Assembly (NCBI RefSeq): GCF_000150275.1
Contig: NW_002060944.1
Span: 2,394,152 to 2,458,151, forward strand
DNA length: 64,000 nucleotides
Direction of reading: 5' to 3'
Source of the DNA: Trichoplax adhaerens
Taxonomy: Eukaryota; Placozoa; Uniplacotomia; Trichoplacea; Trichoplacidae
Position 1 is the first letter of the stretch; each line of letters begins with the position of its first letter. The notes below the pieces were generated by a model. It had not been told where the DNA came from and made no database searches. It saw nothing but the letters and a program-made list of their open reading frames with translations. The position numbers and the translations under genes were made by a program. Positions 12,801 through 25,406 of the stretch are shown here, piece by piece.

Positions 12801-14472
12801 TGAGTGTCATGAGCTCAAAAGAAGCAGAGAGCAGCTCGAATAAGTAAGTCTTTCATTAACGCGTGTCATCTCTGATGGTCATTTTTTAAATAATATTGTT
12901 GAGATTATAATGGTAGCTGTAATACATGATACATTTATTTAGAACAAGTAAAAGTAAGGGGGCAATCAAAACCGCTGATAACTTAGTAAGTATAAGCTAT
13001 ATGAATAAATATGAGTTATTATATGCTACGATTACACTTTAGAAATTTTAACGGTTTTTGTGGCAGTTTACATGAAATTATATAACTGTAGGCGTAATGC
13101 TCTATTTAATTGTTAAATCTATAATAGTATGGAAAGGAAAACGGGAAGAAACTGGTTAAACAACACAGTGAACCGCTCTATCCACAGTCAAAATCGCGTG
13201 CTAGTTTGCGTTCATCAAAAGAAGACGTAATACAACCATTTGTTTAACTACAGTAATATAGATTATGTTATCCCGATTTTATACGATCTTGTTTTTATTT
13301 AGGCCGTGATGAATGATGAAGTAGGACTACTAGATCTTATTCAACGCGTTCAAGGTAGCAGACTTGATGAGCAGCGTACAAAGTTACCGCCACAGAGTCG
13401 CGAAGGGATGATGGAAATGGTTGCAAGGTATTTTTAAATGCTTTATTTATCCGATATTGATTAAATTCTTGCTGATAGCGTCAATATATTGGTTTATACA
13501 TACGTTCTGAATCGTTGTTAGTGCCCAGGGTAGGCGAATGGATGAACAGCGCACTATGTTACCAACAGCGAGTGACAGCTCCGGAAAGTAAGTAGTGTTT
13601 ATGTATGAATAGTTAGAAAATTAAGATTTATAGCTATATTAAAATGCTCGTCTGTGCAACTAACAGTCAAGCAGATAATGCGAAGTTGCCTGGAAATCAG
13701 AGTGAAGAAATGTTCGATATGTTATTTAAGTAAGCCGTATCCCACGTTTGATCACACTTTCCTTGTTTCATTTTCATTGATGTATGCATTAGAGACGCAT
13801 AAATCAATATTTGTATCTTTTTTTCTTTCTTTAAAATAGATCTCAAGGCAAACGTCTTGACGAGCAACGAGTAAGTGCTTTCCATTTACCTGGTCTTAAT
13901 GACAATGGGGCTGCCAAAGTTAGGGAATTGTGGAAGAAGAAAAGAGAGAGCTTGGGTGAAACAAATTCAAATGAACCTGATAATGAATTCTTTGATATGC
14001 TTATGAAATGCCAGGTTTTAACAAATATACAAGTAGCAATTATTGTAATAATTATTTGAGTGTGTTTTTTATTCAGTTTAGAAGATTCATTAAAATAATT
14101 ACGTTAATTAGAATCGCAAATGTTATATGTTTATTTATGCATAGTGCTATAAAATGACGGAAAAGTATGATACGGTTCTTAAAGGGTTCTCCTTCTGTCA
14201 GTTATGTTCGTTGTTAAAGAATGTTGTAAATGCTGATATAACAATAAAAACGATGCTATTTTATGTTGATCCATTATAATCATTAACGCATGTTTGTTTC
14301 ATAGGCGTCACGAATTGATGAACAACGAGTTGAAGCTCACTTACAGATTTCTGCTCCTACGGTTCCGGATGATGATTTCTTCAAGTTAGTTATAAATGCT
14401 CAATCTGGTCGCATGGATGAACAACGATATGCGTTGCCTGAGCCTGGGTATCGGTCTCATACAGGAACATAA
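6843..14472 (+). CDS. GPSM2: LGN/AGS3/Pins-type G-protein signalling modulator with five GoLoco motifs
   Basis: Scaffold that binds G-alpha(i)-GDP through GoLoco motifs and Mud/NuMA or Inscuteable through TPRs, orienting the mitotic spindle at the cell cortex. Exons: 6843-7241, 10655-10797, 11249-11372, 11942-12057, 12165-12216, 12304-12407, 12491-12599, 12740-12843, 12943-12985, 13128-13226, 13303-13427, 13522-13587, 13667-13729, 13840-14014, 14305-14472. Phases close exactly to 629 aa (human LGN about 680). TPRs with SQLGNAYFYL, GNLGNTLKVLGKFDEA and YNLGNIYHAKGK fill residues 20-400. Five GoLoco motifs end in (L/M/I)DEQR at about R456, R483, R526, R582 and R615. The linker is Ser/Lys-rich. 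Intron 1 is 3.4 kb, far longer than the others (about 80-570 bp). It could be the pro-orthologue of GPSM1 and GPSM2. Confidence 0.97.
7242..10654 (+). other. Long first intron of GPSM2, with scattered (GTACW)n
   Basis: Starts at GTGAGA and ends at cggatag before the second TPR exon. It holds GTACW-type palindromes at about 7984-8003, 8789-8817 and 9350-9375. I see no conserved exon on either strand; the short open frames here have no homology or splice support. Confidence 0.75.
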
Positions 14473-15318
14473 ATAACCTTACAGTTAATCTGGCATTAAA
14501 TATTAAAGTTTAACTAATGTATTTAAAGGCTTTTGCGTATGTATGCTAGAACGCCCTCCCAGAAATAGGCCTTTGTCTGAATGTAATATTAGTTTTAAAA
14601 TCTGCATGCTTTGACAAGATTAGTACAGTTTTTGGCCAATTGATATCTTTACTTCAGCATTGTTTGTCGAAGTATTTGCATAGGACCAATAACCATCATG
14701 ATATATATATAATTATACAATCAATGCAGTATGAGTTAGAAACTTTTAAACTACCACAGCCTTTCCATTAAAATATAAGTTTAAATTTTATCATAATGTT
14801 ATTTGAAGCCTTAAACATATTATATCTAACTCTGAAGTACCAGTAGAACCCTGTTTGCGATTAACTAAAATACTGTAACAAATATACCAAAGCATACGGT
14901 TATGGATGCAGTAAACTATAGCTAAAATATTTATTGGCGCGATTGTTTAAATTTAAATTAATAGTTGAATTCCCGCGAGAGTATTGCTCTAAATAGAATA
15001 AGACCTGTTAATACTTTATAAATATTCATGAACGGTTGCATTCTAATGTCGTAAGGTGAACAATTCCTGAAAAACTATATTTAAAATAAAATGTAGCGAT
15101 TTATTAGGTGATTTTACAAATACTTGATTGAACTCTACCAAGTTTTAAATAAATAAAATCTGAAATCTAATGGAATTTAAAGTAGCATTTGATTCTAACG
15201 TATCAATGCAAAAGCAGTATGTAATTTTGAGATTCATTTTTGATAATTTTATTATATTCGATACCAAAATTGCTATACGATTTTTTTTGGCAACAGTCAT
15301 ATATCAGTAAAAAATAGT
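14473..15318. other. Convergent intergenic region GPSM2/MAN1B1
   Basis: AT-rich 3' flanks of two convergent genes. No coding exon and no GTACW array seen; only a single isolated agtacagt at about 14620. Confidence 0.7.
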
Positions 15319-18300
15319 TTAAAAATTATTAATAATTGGCAAAGGGTGTGCCTCAGTATTAAAAACATATTGATTAAGAGGCACGGGTTCTATCATTCTC
15401 CCTTCATCATCGTCATCAGAAAATAGTAAAAAGAGATATTTCAATGTTTCTGCTAAGAAGAAACTTTCTAATTTATCTCTATAACTGCCATGTTGCTTTA
15501 CTGAATTAAGACTTGAATATCCATTTTCTACACGGCATTCTTTTTCGAACGCCTTAAAAATATTCCATCCATAATTTTTATATTTCGGGTCACGCGTTAT
15601 TCTGTACAGTATGAACAAAGATTCAACGGTTTCTGGTCTTAATAGGTTATGGGCATCATTAGGCTAGCACAAACGCAAGTAAAAGCAGTTACATAAAAAA
15701 TAAAGAAGTTTCTCAAAATTGAATATTGCCTATAATTGCAAGATTATAATTATACTCGTATGTTATTGATTAGTTACGGAACTAATGATACGAACCTTGA
15801 CAATAATATCTTCGATCCCGTGTGGATTAGTATTAAAGTAAACAATTTCAGGGCTAAGTAACGTCGGCATTCGAGCATACATTTGATAACATGTTTCCGT
15901 TAATTCTTTTCCAATTTGTAGATGCTTAGCAGGTAAACCATTATGAGCTCCGAGTGCTAAATTACCGGCGAGAAAGCAAACCAAATGATCCTAATGAAAT
16001 AGATAAAATAATTTTTACATCTTTCAAGAAGTGAAAAGTCTGCAATTTTACGATTAATTATATTATTAGTATATCCCAATCGTAAATAGTTCAATCAATG
16101 TCTAGTTTTTAGAATAATGAGGAAATTTTATCTTAAATGCATTTGCTCTCACCATTTTGGGGCTAAATTGAGATCCGTGCATTTCTCCAACATAAGTCAG
16201 TTGGTTAGGAACAGATTTCTTGATCAAATGTTTTATAACACCATCCATGGCTTCTTCGTAATATTCCTTAAATCTGGAGGCAAACATTACCTTTTAGATA
16301 ACTCATTTGTCAATGGTGTAACGGAAGCAGATATAGCGACTAGATTACACAGCAACTGACCGAGTTTCCTGTTTATATGTTTGTAACCATTGCTTCAATA
16401 GATATTCATAATAGCTATCGCCTCTTGCACCTAAAGTAACAGTTCCAGATGTAAATTGGCCGGTATGTGTATTAATGTACATCGGGCAAAGTCCATCTTT
16501 CTTAGATAGCTTTTGAATCTTTGTTATTACATTATCAGCCAATCGCTAAATGACAGAAAAGGATTTCATGAGATCAAATGCCATAAATTTATCATTTTTG
16601 CAGGTAAATCGTAGCTAACAAAGCTATAGTTACTACGGGCAATACTTTGTAATTTTCGTCCTTAGTCAAGTAGGATAAATATCGAAACTCGAGCTGTATT
16701 GTTGAGACCTCTGAAAGACTGCTATCTCCGCCATATGATGGACCATGTGCAGTGCTACTACCTAAATTAACATCAGAATATGGTATTCCAGATGGGGTGT
16801 TGAAAGCTGGAAGCAAACGATGTCCTAATTCCTTCTACAAAGTCGTATATTTTAATTATTTAATTTTATTTAGTAATCAAAGATGACTCTGAGTTTACTA
16901 CGGTACAATTTCATCTTTATAAGATAAGCTTGGTTAGAGTTTTACCATGTAGGTATAATAAGTTAAAAAACTTTAGGGATTTGTTCTATATACTACCTTA
17001 GAGCGCACTTTTTCGATAAATTTATTATATTACTGTATATATATGGAGCTCCAATAATGCATTTGTCAACAAACAACACAATTTATTATGGATATACTAG
17101 TAGCTACTATTAAACCATACAATCATAATCGATAATTTGTCTTCCTATTTACGAGTTAGGAATGAAAAAATTTATAAATTTTGTAGTAAAATAGGTATTA
17201 CCCTTACATGATTAAAAAATTTATATTCGGTAAAATCCTTTAATGGATACAGTACTTACCGCTTGATTGAGAAAGACCTGATCTCCACTTATATTGTAAG
17301 CACTAAGCAATCCACCTAAAGCTCTGATAGTAATTTCAAATAAGTTTACATCGCGATTCTTGTTAAAAGTTAACTTATTAGCGATCCAATCACGAGCTTC
17401 AGAATATTCGTCCTTTAATCCCATAATCAAAATGGTATCTATAGAATCGACAATAGTCAAACCTATATCGAACCATGTACTATGACTGCGTGATATCGGC
17501 CGTAACTCATCATGGCCCCAAGCAAATTTTTTATATCCCTGCCATGCATGCTGAAATGCCTTCGCAACTTCCTTTTGTCTATCAGTTCTGTGGACTTTCC
17601 TATTTTAAGGTTACAAAATATATACGCGTAAATACATTATAGGGTAAGATAGCAATACAGTAATAGTAGTTATAAATTAGTCAATACATTGTGTTAATGT
17701 AACCAGTCGAGAAAACGTAAGTGTAGCTTACTAGTAATGATTATGTTACGGTCAATCCCCGAGAACCGGCCATTCCCTATGACTGACCGAGCAACTAGCT
17801 ATTAACTCGGTCAATCCCTATGAATGGCCGAGTAACTGATCACCAATTTGGTCAATCATATATGATAGTAAAGAATACGTATTTAAAACTAAAAGTTTCC
17901 GGATATCAGCCTGACAGATTGCCTGAGGGTGTAAATCAAGGACTTCTAAGAGGAATTTCTTCGAAGTCTCTGGTATAAAGCGTGTAATAAATAAATGAAT
18001 AGCACGTCTCCGTTGACTACAGTATAATAGGTATTATACAGATCGCTTAGCAACTTCGAACTAAAAGAATTGCTAATATTTGAGTAAAAATTTACCAATA
18101 CAGAGTAATTTCGGAATTAAACATTAGGGTGAATATAGTGTACAAGTTTAACTGCAATTACTGCATTCTACTATTATAGCATATACTAAAACAATTCTGA
18201 ATATTTAAACAGTGGCTAAATTTTTATAGCTTTTGGTTATCTCCATTAAATTAAAGCAAAAAATATTGAATTACGCCTGTAAACCTTTTTGAAGAAACCG

Positions 18301-21300
18301 AAATAATAGAATGATATACTATGATAATCACTTTTTGAGTACGTAGTATTGTTTTATAGTATTTAATTGAGTATGAATACAATTCTTAAGGCTTTAATAC
18401 CCAGTTTTACCGCAATTACGGTCCTTATTTTACTTGATTATAAATTTTTTTGTAAGGAATAGGAAGTACTTTTAATTTAGTTAGTGGACGACATTGTACT
18501 GAAATTGACTTGCGAGTATCACTTTTAACATACTATAGTACAGCATAAAGGATAAGCATTGTATTACCATTGCCTAATATTATCTAGCCAACTGCTAGTC
18601 CTTTTACTCATTTTTGGCGGCGAATCGCTGACAATTTGCTCGCTGTTTGTATCAGATAAATGAGGATGCATAGGGCGCACAGGTCGATTTACGAGAATCT
18701 TTTCAGGGTTGTTAGTTTTATATCTTGATTTACCGGCTGCTTTATCGCGGCGAATATCTTCCATTATTCGCTGAGTATCAAGTTGAACGTTATTGCTTGA
18801 TACTTTTACAATGGCTAGCATAACCAATGCAATAGTACCACATATAGCGATAAATCTTTGAAAGCTAGACATTCGGTTCCATGCCTGATAAATATAAGGA
18901 GCTGATTACTATTTATACCTAATAAATACAATAAAACTCGCGTAAAAGCAGTAAAATTTAGATAACAGCTAAATATATTTAGAAGTTTTCATTCAATTTA
19001 AGCTCGGTCTCATCCGTCATAATTTGCTCTCACTATATCAAGTACTCCTAGCATAGTGAACGTACATACCGTACTATCCACGAAGACTCGCCTCGATCAT
19101 TCGCATCGAGCGAGCAAGATAGGCAATGCTAAAGTTATCTTACAAAAAACATGTGGCGGTATAACACTTGCCCTGAAACGGAACAATAACTATAGTCTAC
19201 GAACCACAGGATTATAACGAGAACAAAAGTAAAGTCTTAGCAGATGGTAATTTATTATCATATAAGAAAGGAAGATCCATTAGGCTAAAGGGTATTATAA
19301 AGCTCGCATAGATTATAATAATTTATGAATACAGTTTAGCGAAGCCATACTCAAGATAAATTGTAAACTGTTATTGCTATATCTACGAGCACTACGTGGT
19401 ATTTATGCTAGCGATAAATCATTTTTAAAAGAGCTAACAGTTGAAGTTAATATTTTATTTACAGTACAATTAGCGAAAATTAATTATGCGTATAGTATAA
19501 ACAAAAAAGTTTTAAAGACAAAAAGTAGAAATCCAGACTGTTTACCTAGAAAAGTGTTGCTTTATAGAATTTATTATCGGAGGTGGTGATTTTTTTATCT
19601 CGAATAAAAAAGATATGACGAATAGTAGCTTTTTTAATGGATAGTAAAGGAGAAAAAGTAAGTGACTTAACCAACTTCAACTGCGATCAATTACGCATTA
19701 GCTGATTTCGATTAGACGCCGTATTTACATTAAACAGTGAAAGTAGAGACGCTGAGGGCCGAAAGAAGATATACTAAGATACTAAGTTAGTTAATTTCAA
19801 TTGTAATCAATAGGACGTTGATTGATTTCGATTGGTGATACTGTACGTGGATTTTATAGTGAAAATAGACATAAGGAGGGTCCGTAATATAAGGTACAGT
19901 AGAATATTTAAGTGAACATGAGGATTTTTACTGCATGTAAGTGTATGCTATCGAGAGTAAATCTGCCTGCTGTAACTTTGGAGTTGAGATAATGAAGATA
20001 GCGGTGCAATGGCATTTAAGTGCGATAATACTGTTGGGTATTGCGGAAATGTAGTATCTGAGAGAATATCCTGAATCTGGATTTTACGTTTTAGGCCATA
20101 AATTATCTTTTACAATATTTAAATGTTAACATATAATCAAAGTAATTCATGATAGATTATTTTAACATAATAACTGATACTTATACAGTAGCACTACAAC
20201 CACAATTAGTTTAATGAAATATAATATTGCGGTGAATCATTCAAAATCTACGTATTCCTAATGGTGTATAATATATATATATAATTATATAGTATTATGT
20301 CAAACAGTCGTAATCATTTTGTAATTTTTTAAAACACTTTAGAAGGCTCTGTAACTAGGACAAATTCAGTACAGTATAGTGTAAATAGGACCAGGTTAGT
20401 AATAATTTAATAGATACTTAATGCTAGTGCTGTACAGCTACGGATCACTAGTGGTCCATGGTCCAGTGGATGGCATAGGTTGTATAATATGAATATAACA
20501 TAGTTGATGACATAGACAATGAGCTGGTACATCGTCATCAGGAACAAGTTGTTTAACTGAAAATGCCCTCATTTAGTGTGCCGTATAACAGTACGTTTGC
20601 TTCGTGTCACATTTTGGATAAGAATTACAATTGGGGTAGTGTACAGATTATACTGCATGTACACCTGTGCAAGTCCGGTCTTTCAACTATTAAAGATGGA
20701 GACTATACGCGGAAAGTATTGTCAATATAAAATAGCGTAGATAGTTAGAATGTTAAGTAGTTGATAGCGAGATTTATGCAAGACTCGAGATATGACGTGT
20801 GTAGTGTAGAGACCCTTAGAGAGGGTCTCTAGTTTACTGTATAAACGTTCACGTTAAAATATTGCACAAGCCTGAAGAATTCATACTAAATTTATAACTT
20901 CTGAGCATTTTATTGGCAAACCATCGGCTTACAGCATTAAGTATTTTTTAAAGTTGCTTGCATGAAATGTATAACAAAGTCCTTAAGTAGCTCCAAAAGT
21001 TATTTGCAGTAATGAATAATAAATGTACTTATTTCCGTACGGATGTAAATCGTAGTGTAGAGAATATGCTACATACTATACCGTAAATATATAGTCATGA
21101 AATACGCGTATTTCATGTTAACTGTTATTGCAAGAAGTTAGTATTGAGATTTAAGACTTCCAAAGTAGCAACTTGGTTAAGAACGAAAATCTACATTACC
21201 TGAGAATTACGAGTAACTTAATTGGTCGTTCACTTACCCTTTTCAAAGATACTGGTCGTCTGGATTTACTGTTATAATAATCCGCATCAACTTGCTTGAT

Positions 21301-21345
21301 ATCCATACCGATAAATTCTCGTTGGTTCGAGGTATATTTATTCAT
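15319..21345 (-). CDS. MAN1B1: ER mannosyl-oligosaccharide 1,2-alpha-mannosidase (GH47)
   Basis: Trims a mannose from Man9GlcNAc2 in the ER/Golgi, marking glycoproteins for ERAD. Exons in transcription order: 21345-21238, 18884-18568, 17599-17260, 16834-16646, 16545-16361, 16273-16153, 15990-15796, 15663-15319; phases close to 599 aa. The first exon is a cytoplasmic tail ([20 protein letters not shown]) resembling human FISV...NYDNSKSW. A type II anchor ([18 protein letters not shown]) follows, then the stem, then the GH47 domain from about residue 150: [28 protein letters not shown] (catalytic Glu about 230), [36 protein letters not shown], and the Ca2+-site ending [10 protein letters not shown]. 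All expected GH47 motifs are present, so an active enzyme is likely. Intron 1 is about 2.35 kb and includes repeats. Confidence 0.97.
17767..17830. repeat. Imperfect inverted repeat in MAN1B1 intron
   Basis: cggccattccctatgactgaccg (17767-17789) and cggtcaatccctatgaatggccg (17808-17830) are near reverse complements sharing a direct ccctatg core. A third partial cggtcaatcccc lies at 17749. No coding role seen. Confidence 0.55.
19659..19886. repeat. Diverged tandem duplication (about 125-bp unit) in MAN1B1 intron 1
   Basis: Copy 1 about 19659-19761 and copy 2 about 19783-19886 share blocks such as tgatttcgattrg, the aacagtgaaagtaga / atagtgaaaatagac pair and the gagggyccg end. The copies are clearly old. 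No open frame is shared. Confidence 0.6.
20808..20830. repeat. 8-bp perfect hairpin
   Basis: agagaccc, a 7-nt loop, then gggtctct. Isolated in MAN1B1 intron 1, with no T-run after it and no assigned function. Confidence 0.45.
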
Positions 21346-23972
21346 AGTGTTTAAAATGTTCAATTAACGTTATACGAGTAATGATACAGTAATACGCGTA
21401 AGCCTGACTGTTTCAACTTTTTTATATGGTATTAATATTCGAGAACAAAATTCTGAAAATAAACCACCAATAATCTATAAGCTATATTCAGTTTCAACTA
21501 GAGATACTATGTGTATTTATGCTCTACTGTACTCTTCTCAATTGATAGCAAAACAACTTATTGCACAGAATTTATAAATAGATAATATGTTTTGATCAAG
21601 TGATCAATGAAAGAGCTGCAACTAGGTATCCTGCAGGTTAACTTTGTGGTCTTCGTTTGCGTAGTGTTAATCGGAGTGAACAGTCTTTAGGCGTTATATT
21701 AACCGACATTAATATGCAAGCAAAATTGAGTCGTTGCCTCCACCAACGCTTTCAACTGCTAAAACTGTCTTTCTTTAGTGAGCAGGTATCTCGATGATGA
21801 TTCTAGATTTACACTAAGTATAGTAGTAGAGTAAGTAGCCAAGTTAAAAATCGAAGAGGCCGAACCAGTTTCCATCTGGTTTTACGTAGTATAATACAGC
21901 ACAGTTCTGTACATTGAGTACAATCCAACACAGTAATAAGACTATAGGACGATTGATACGGGTCGGATTAGGTTCAATCGGCTAAGAGCTGTCGTTACTG
22001 TAGTGTACAGTACGAATTAGTAGGCAGTAAAGATATAAATCTCTAGGTTTCCTTCCGGTAGTCCATCCAGCTCTAGTGCACAATGCACAATACTTGTCGA
22101 CGTGTCATGCACACTTGCATAGTTGAGGTTTTCATACTGCACGTAGGTCTGGTCTACAAAGAATGCAAAGATTGTACAATGTACAGTACTGTACTGTACT
22201 GTACCGTAAGAAGTCAATAAGTTTAGTATGAAGAAAAGCCTTGAATTTAAAATTTTACCCTCTACTGTACAGTGTACACTACTGCAGATTCACACGCGTT
22301 GAAGATTAGGATAGAGAGAACATTACTGTATTGCCAATTTTAACAAGGAATTGTCACGTCTCTCTGTCTCGTTACTCTAAAGTAATAATATAAAAAGTAA
22401 CGTTCGATCGAATAATAATATAACAATAAACACACAGTAAGTCAGCAAGTGTTCTGAGATTGCCTCTCAGGTAGCCCTGGAGGCATTAGGTGCATGACTT
22501 TTCAGAGTCTTTAGAGTTATCACAGATATCATCGTTCAGGTTCAGAATGGCTCCAAATATTTTTATCCATGTACCTATTTTTGGCGGAGATGTTAACGGG
22601 GCCTTAGTGCATATTATTTACTACAGTATAAATAACGTATATAATGAATAGTACAGTACAATAATAATGGTGCACTTATGGCACGAAAGGGGTACTAAGA
22701 CTTTACGAAAGCACTATGAAGCAGACACCGTACTTTAGTAATGCATAAAAGGTTGACGGCTAATAATGTTATCCAATGGTATCTGTATCTCAGATTATTT
22801 AATTATTATCCACGCTAAAGATCCTGAAAGAATAGTCTAGATCATACATACTTTACACGCATCCAATTTTATATACTGTATGTCAAATTCTTTTCACTCA
22901 TACGTACGCGTAGATCATCGATGACAACATATGTACGTGTACTGCATGCGCATGGCTTGATGTAATTAATTTAATTTAATATACAGTTAATTGAAATCTG
23001 GTCAACGATCTTGATTCGATAGTTTTTATTGAGTAATCACTACCTACCAACAACATTCTTTTCGTTATTATGACATTTGTTCCGTCCTGCTTTAAATCTA
23101 CAAATCAATGAATTTCGTCTGAATGCCCTCATAATAACGGTATTATTCTCAAATTAACATGATAATAACCTATATACAAGTATATGTATGCCATATACTA
23201 TAGTACGCCTTTGCATATAACAATCAATATTATACTGTACATGCTAATATATTACGATTACATTGTAATTTTGGAATTCATTAATTTCTAAATATACCAT
23301 GACTTCTCCTATAGCCTTAGGTGGCTTAACCTCAATTGTAATTTGCAACGTTAGTTTATTATTTTAATTTGTATCTTATTGGAGAGTATTAGCTGCTATC
23401 AATTTACCTACGTATCTATGCCAGTTGTTGTTCTCGTATTTTCTATTAATGCTACACTATGCTTGACGATATGTAAGAGAGATCTTTTTGCAGATATTAT
23501 ACATCTTATATGCAGCAACTTAACGACGACTGATCGTTGAAATAGCGATAATTGGATCAATATCATAGAAAATAAATGTATAAGTAGAAACGATAATGAT
23601 GTAAGTTTACCCTTAATTTGATTAGTTTTGTTAATTGTTACGACGCAGATTGCTGTAAGTATTCTGAATATGTGATTGTTAGTATACAGAATGTTTTAAA
23701 AAATTAGAATTATCATATAGACTTCATTAATTTCCGAATTCTCTTGACACCAGTTCAAGAAACTAATACACTCAGAGCGATTTAAAAATGAATCGAACAT
23801 CTGCTAGTGTATCAGATAAATAATCGCTTTTAACTAATACATTTTCTTTCATAAATTTTAGTCATAAAACGGATTTCATCATATCTAAAATTAAAACTAT
23901 AAATAGAAAAAATTGGTAGCATATACATGTCTTAATGTTTATGCTATACAGTATTTCGTTGTATTTATTAAA
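21346..23972. promoter_or_regulatory. Divergent intergenic region MAN1B1 / small unknown gene
   Basis: No conserved exon found. It holds short GTACW palindromes at about 22004-22014, 22173-22206 and 22264-22280. A regulatory role is inferred only from the divergent starts. Confidence 0.4.
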
Positions 23973-24373
23973 ATGGACGAACTTTTGACAATAGCTCATA
24001 ATTACTTCAATGATGGCAGACTTCTAGATTTTCTTATAAAGTATGAAATCTTACGTACGAATGAATAGATAAAAACCATATTTTCTAAATTGCTGTAGTT
24101 TTAAAATGAAATCAATCTTCAACTACAGGTATATCAAAGGAGATAACTTATATGACTACCAGACGAATATCTGAATTGTCACTAAACTACTACAAGAGTT
24201 TATCGAGAGTAGTAAACATAGTCGTTACTGATCTTAATTTTTATGAAAAATTAATTGAGCTTTGCAACCACCTGCTCATATTTAAGTTCCCAGAAAATGA
24301 TCAAGACACAGATTTAACGTTATATTCATTGAATTGTCAAGATTTATTTGATTATTTGACAAAAAACTGTTGA
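23973..24373 (+). CDS. Unknown small helical protein, two exons
   Basis: Exons 23973-24054 and 24129-24373 join in phase 1 (TTAC|GTACGA donor, caactacag acceptor) to 108 aa beginning MDELLTIAHNYFNDGRLLDF and ending at TGA. The predicted protein is leucine/isoleucine-rich and helical, with no signal peptide or convincing membrane segment and no family I recognise. The joined frame removes the stop that follows in each unspliced exon. The ATG follows an AT-rich leader. It could be a lineage-specific gene or the readable part of a larger one. Transcript support would decide; confidence is moderate to low. Confidence 0.45.
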
Positions 24374-25406
24374 TGTAATTGTAGTTTATTTAACATGCCT
24401 TCTTTTTAAGTAGTGTTAATTTATCTCTCCACAATGAAATTACCAAGCATTAGTAAAGAGATAACCTTAACGATAATCTTCAAGAAAGAGCGAAGTAAAT
24501 GTATAATTGCAGCAATTAATTTCAATGTGAATGAGAATAGGATAGACGAGGCACTCTTAACCTATTCTATTTCCGTTTAGATGTTCCTCTCTATATATCT
24601 ACGCGTACTTATACTACAGCAATTAAGCTTCGATTACCGGCAATACATTAATTTAATTTTATATACAACATAACTTTCTTCTCGTACATTAGATTCTTAA
24701 TTAAAGGATATGTTTATGGCTAAGTACATGGAATCAATGTTGCATGATAAAAGCGAATTTGAATTTTCTTATAAATTAGTTTTATTATATCGTAAACCTA
24801 ATTAGCAACAAGTCTGTAATATATACTGTATGCTATAAATTTTAAAAATGATTTGCATAGAATAGCGTATATATTACTTCTATTACATGAACATAGCTAT
24901 CAAAAAAATAGGTGGATATTTCATTAATATAGATTAAACTCTACGTACTTACATAATCTGATAAAAGTTTCCAAAATATTTTTCAATGTCAGTTGAATTC
25001 TTTTCGTCCAATTGGATATTACTATCAACAACAGAATGCGTATATAAATTATATACTCGAACGCATATTTTGTCAAATTTGTGTAATTACATACGTAGCG
25101 TATGCTATTGTCAGAGTATGAATTAATCAACTCATAAGATGTTTTTATATTGCTCTAGTAATTTTTAGTAACCATGACAGTTAAAGGGTAAGATATGATT
25201 CCAAGATTAGTTCCATAATTTGATTTAAATTTATCATTTAATACTTGGATAATTAATACATGCGAAAACCGATACAGTAATCTATTAACACTGAAGCATA
25301 GAACTGTGGGGCTTACATAGAGATTAACAGTATAACCGCTAGTTCATTTCTCTATATCGGACACTACTCTAAATTTAAACTTCAAGGATTTAACTGATCC
25401 TTCGAA
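24374..25406. other. Intergenic, nothing recognised
   Basis: AT-rich sequence without conserved exons, repeats or RNA-gene signatures that I can identify. The minus-strand frame at 24924-25130 has no splice or homology support. Confidence 0.6.

Noticed and set aside
22017-22217. 66-aa minus-strand frame
   Set aside because: Partly repeat-derived and without homology or splice context.
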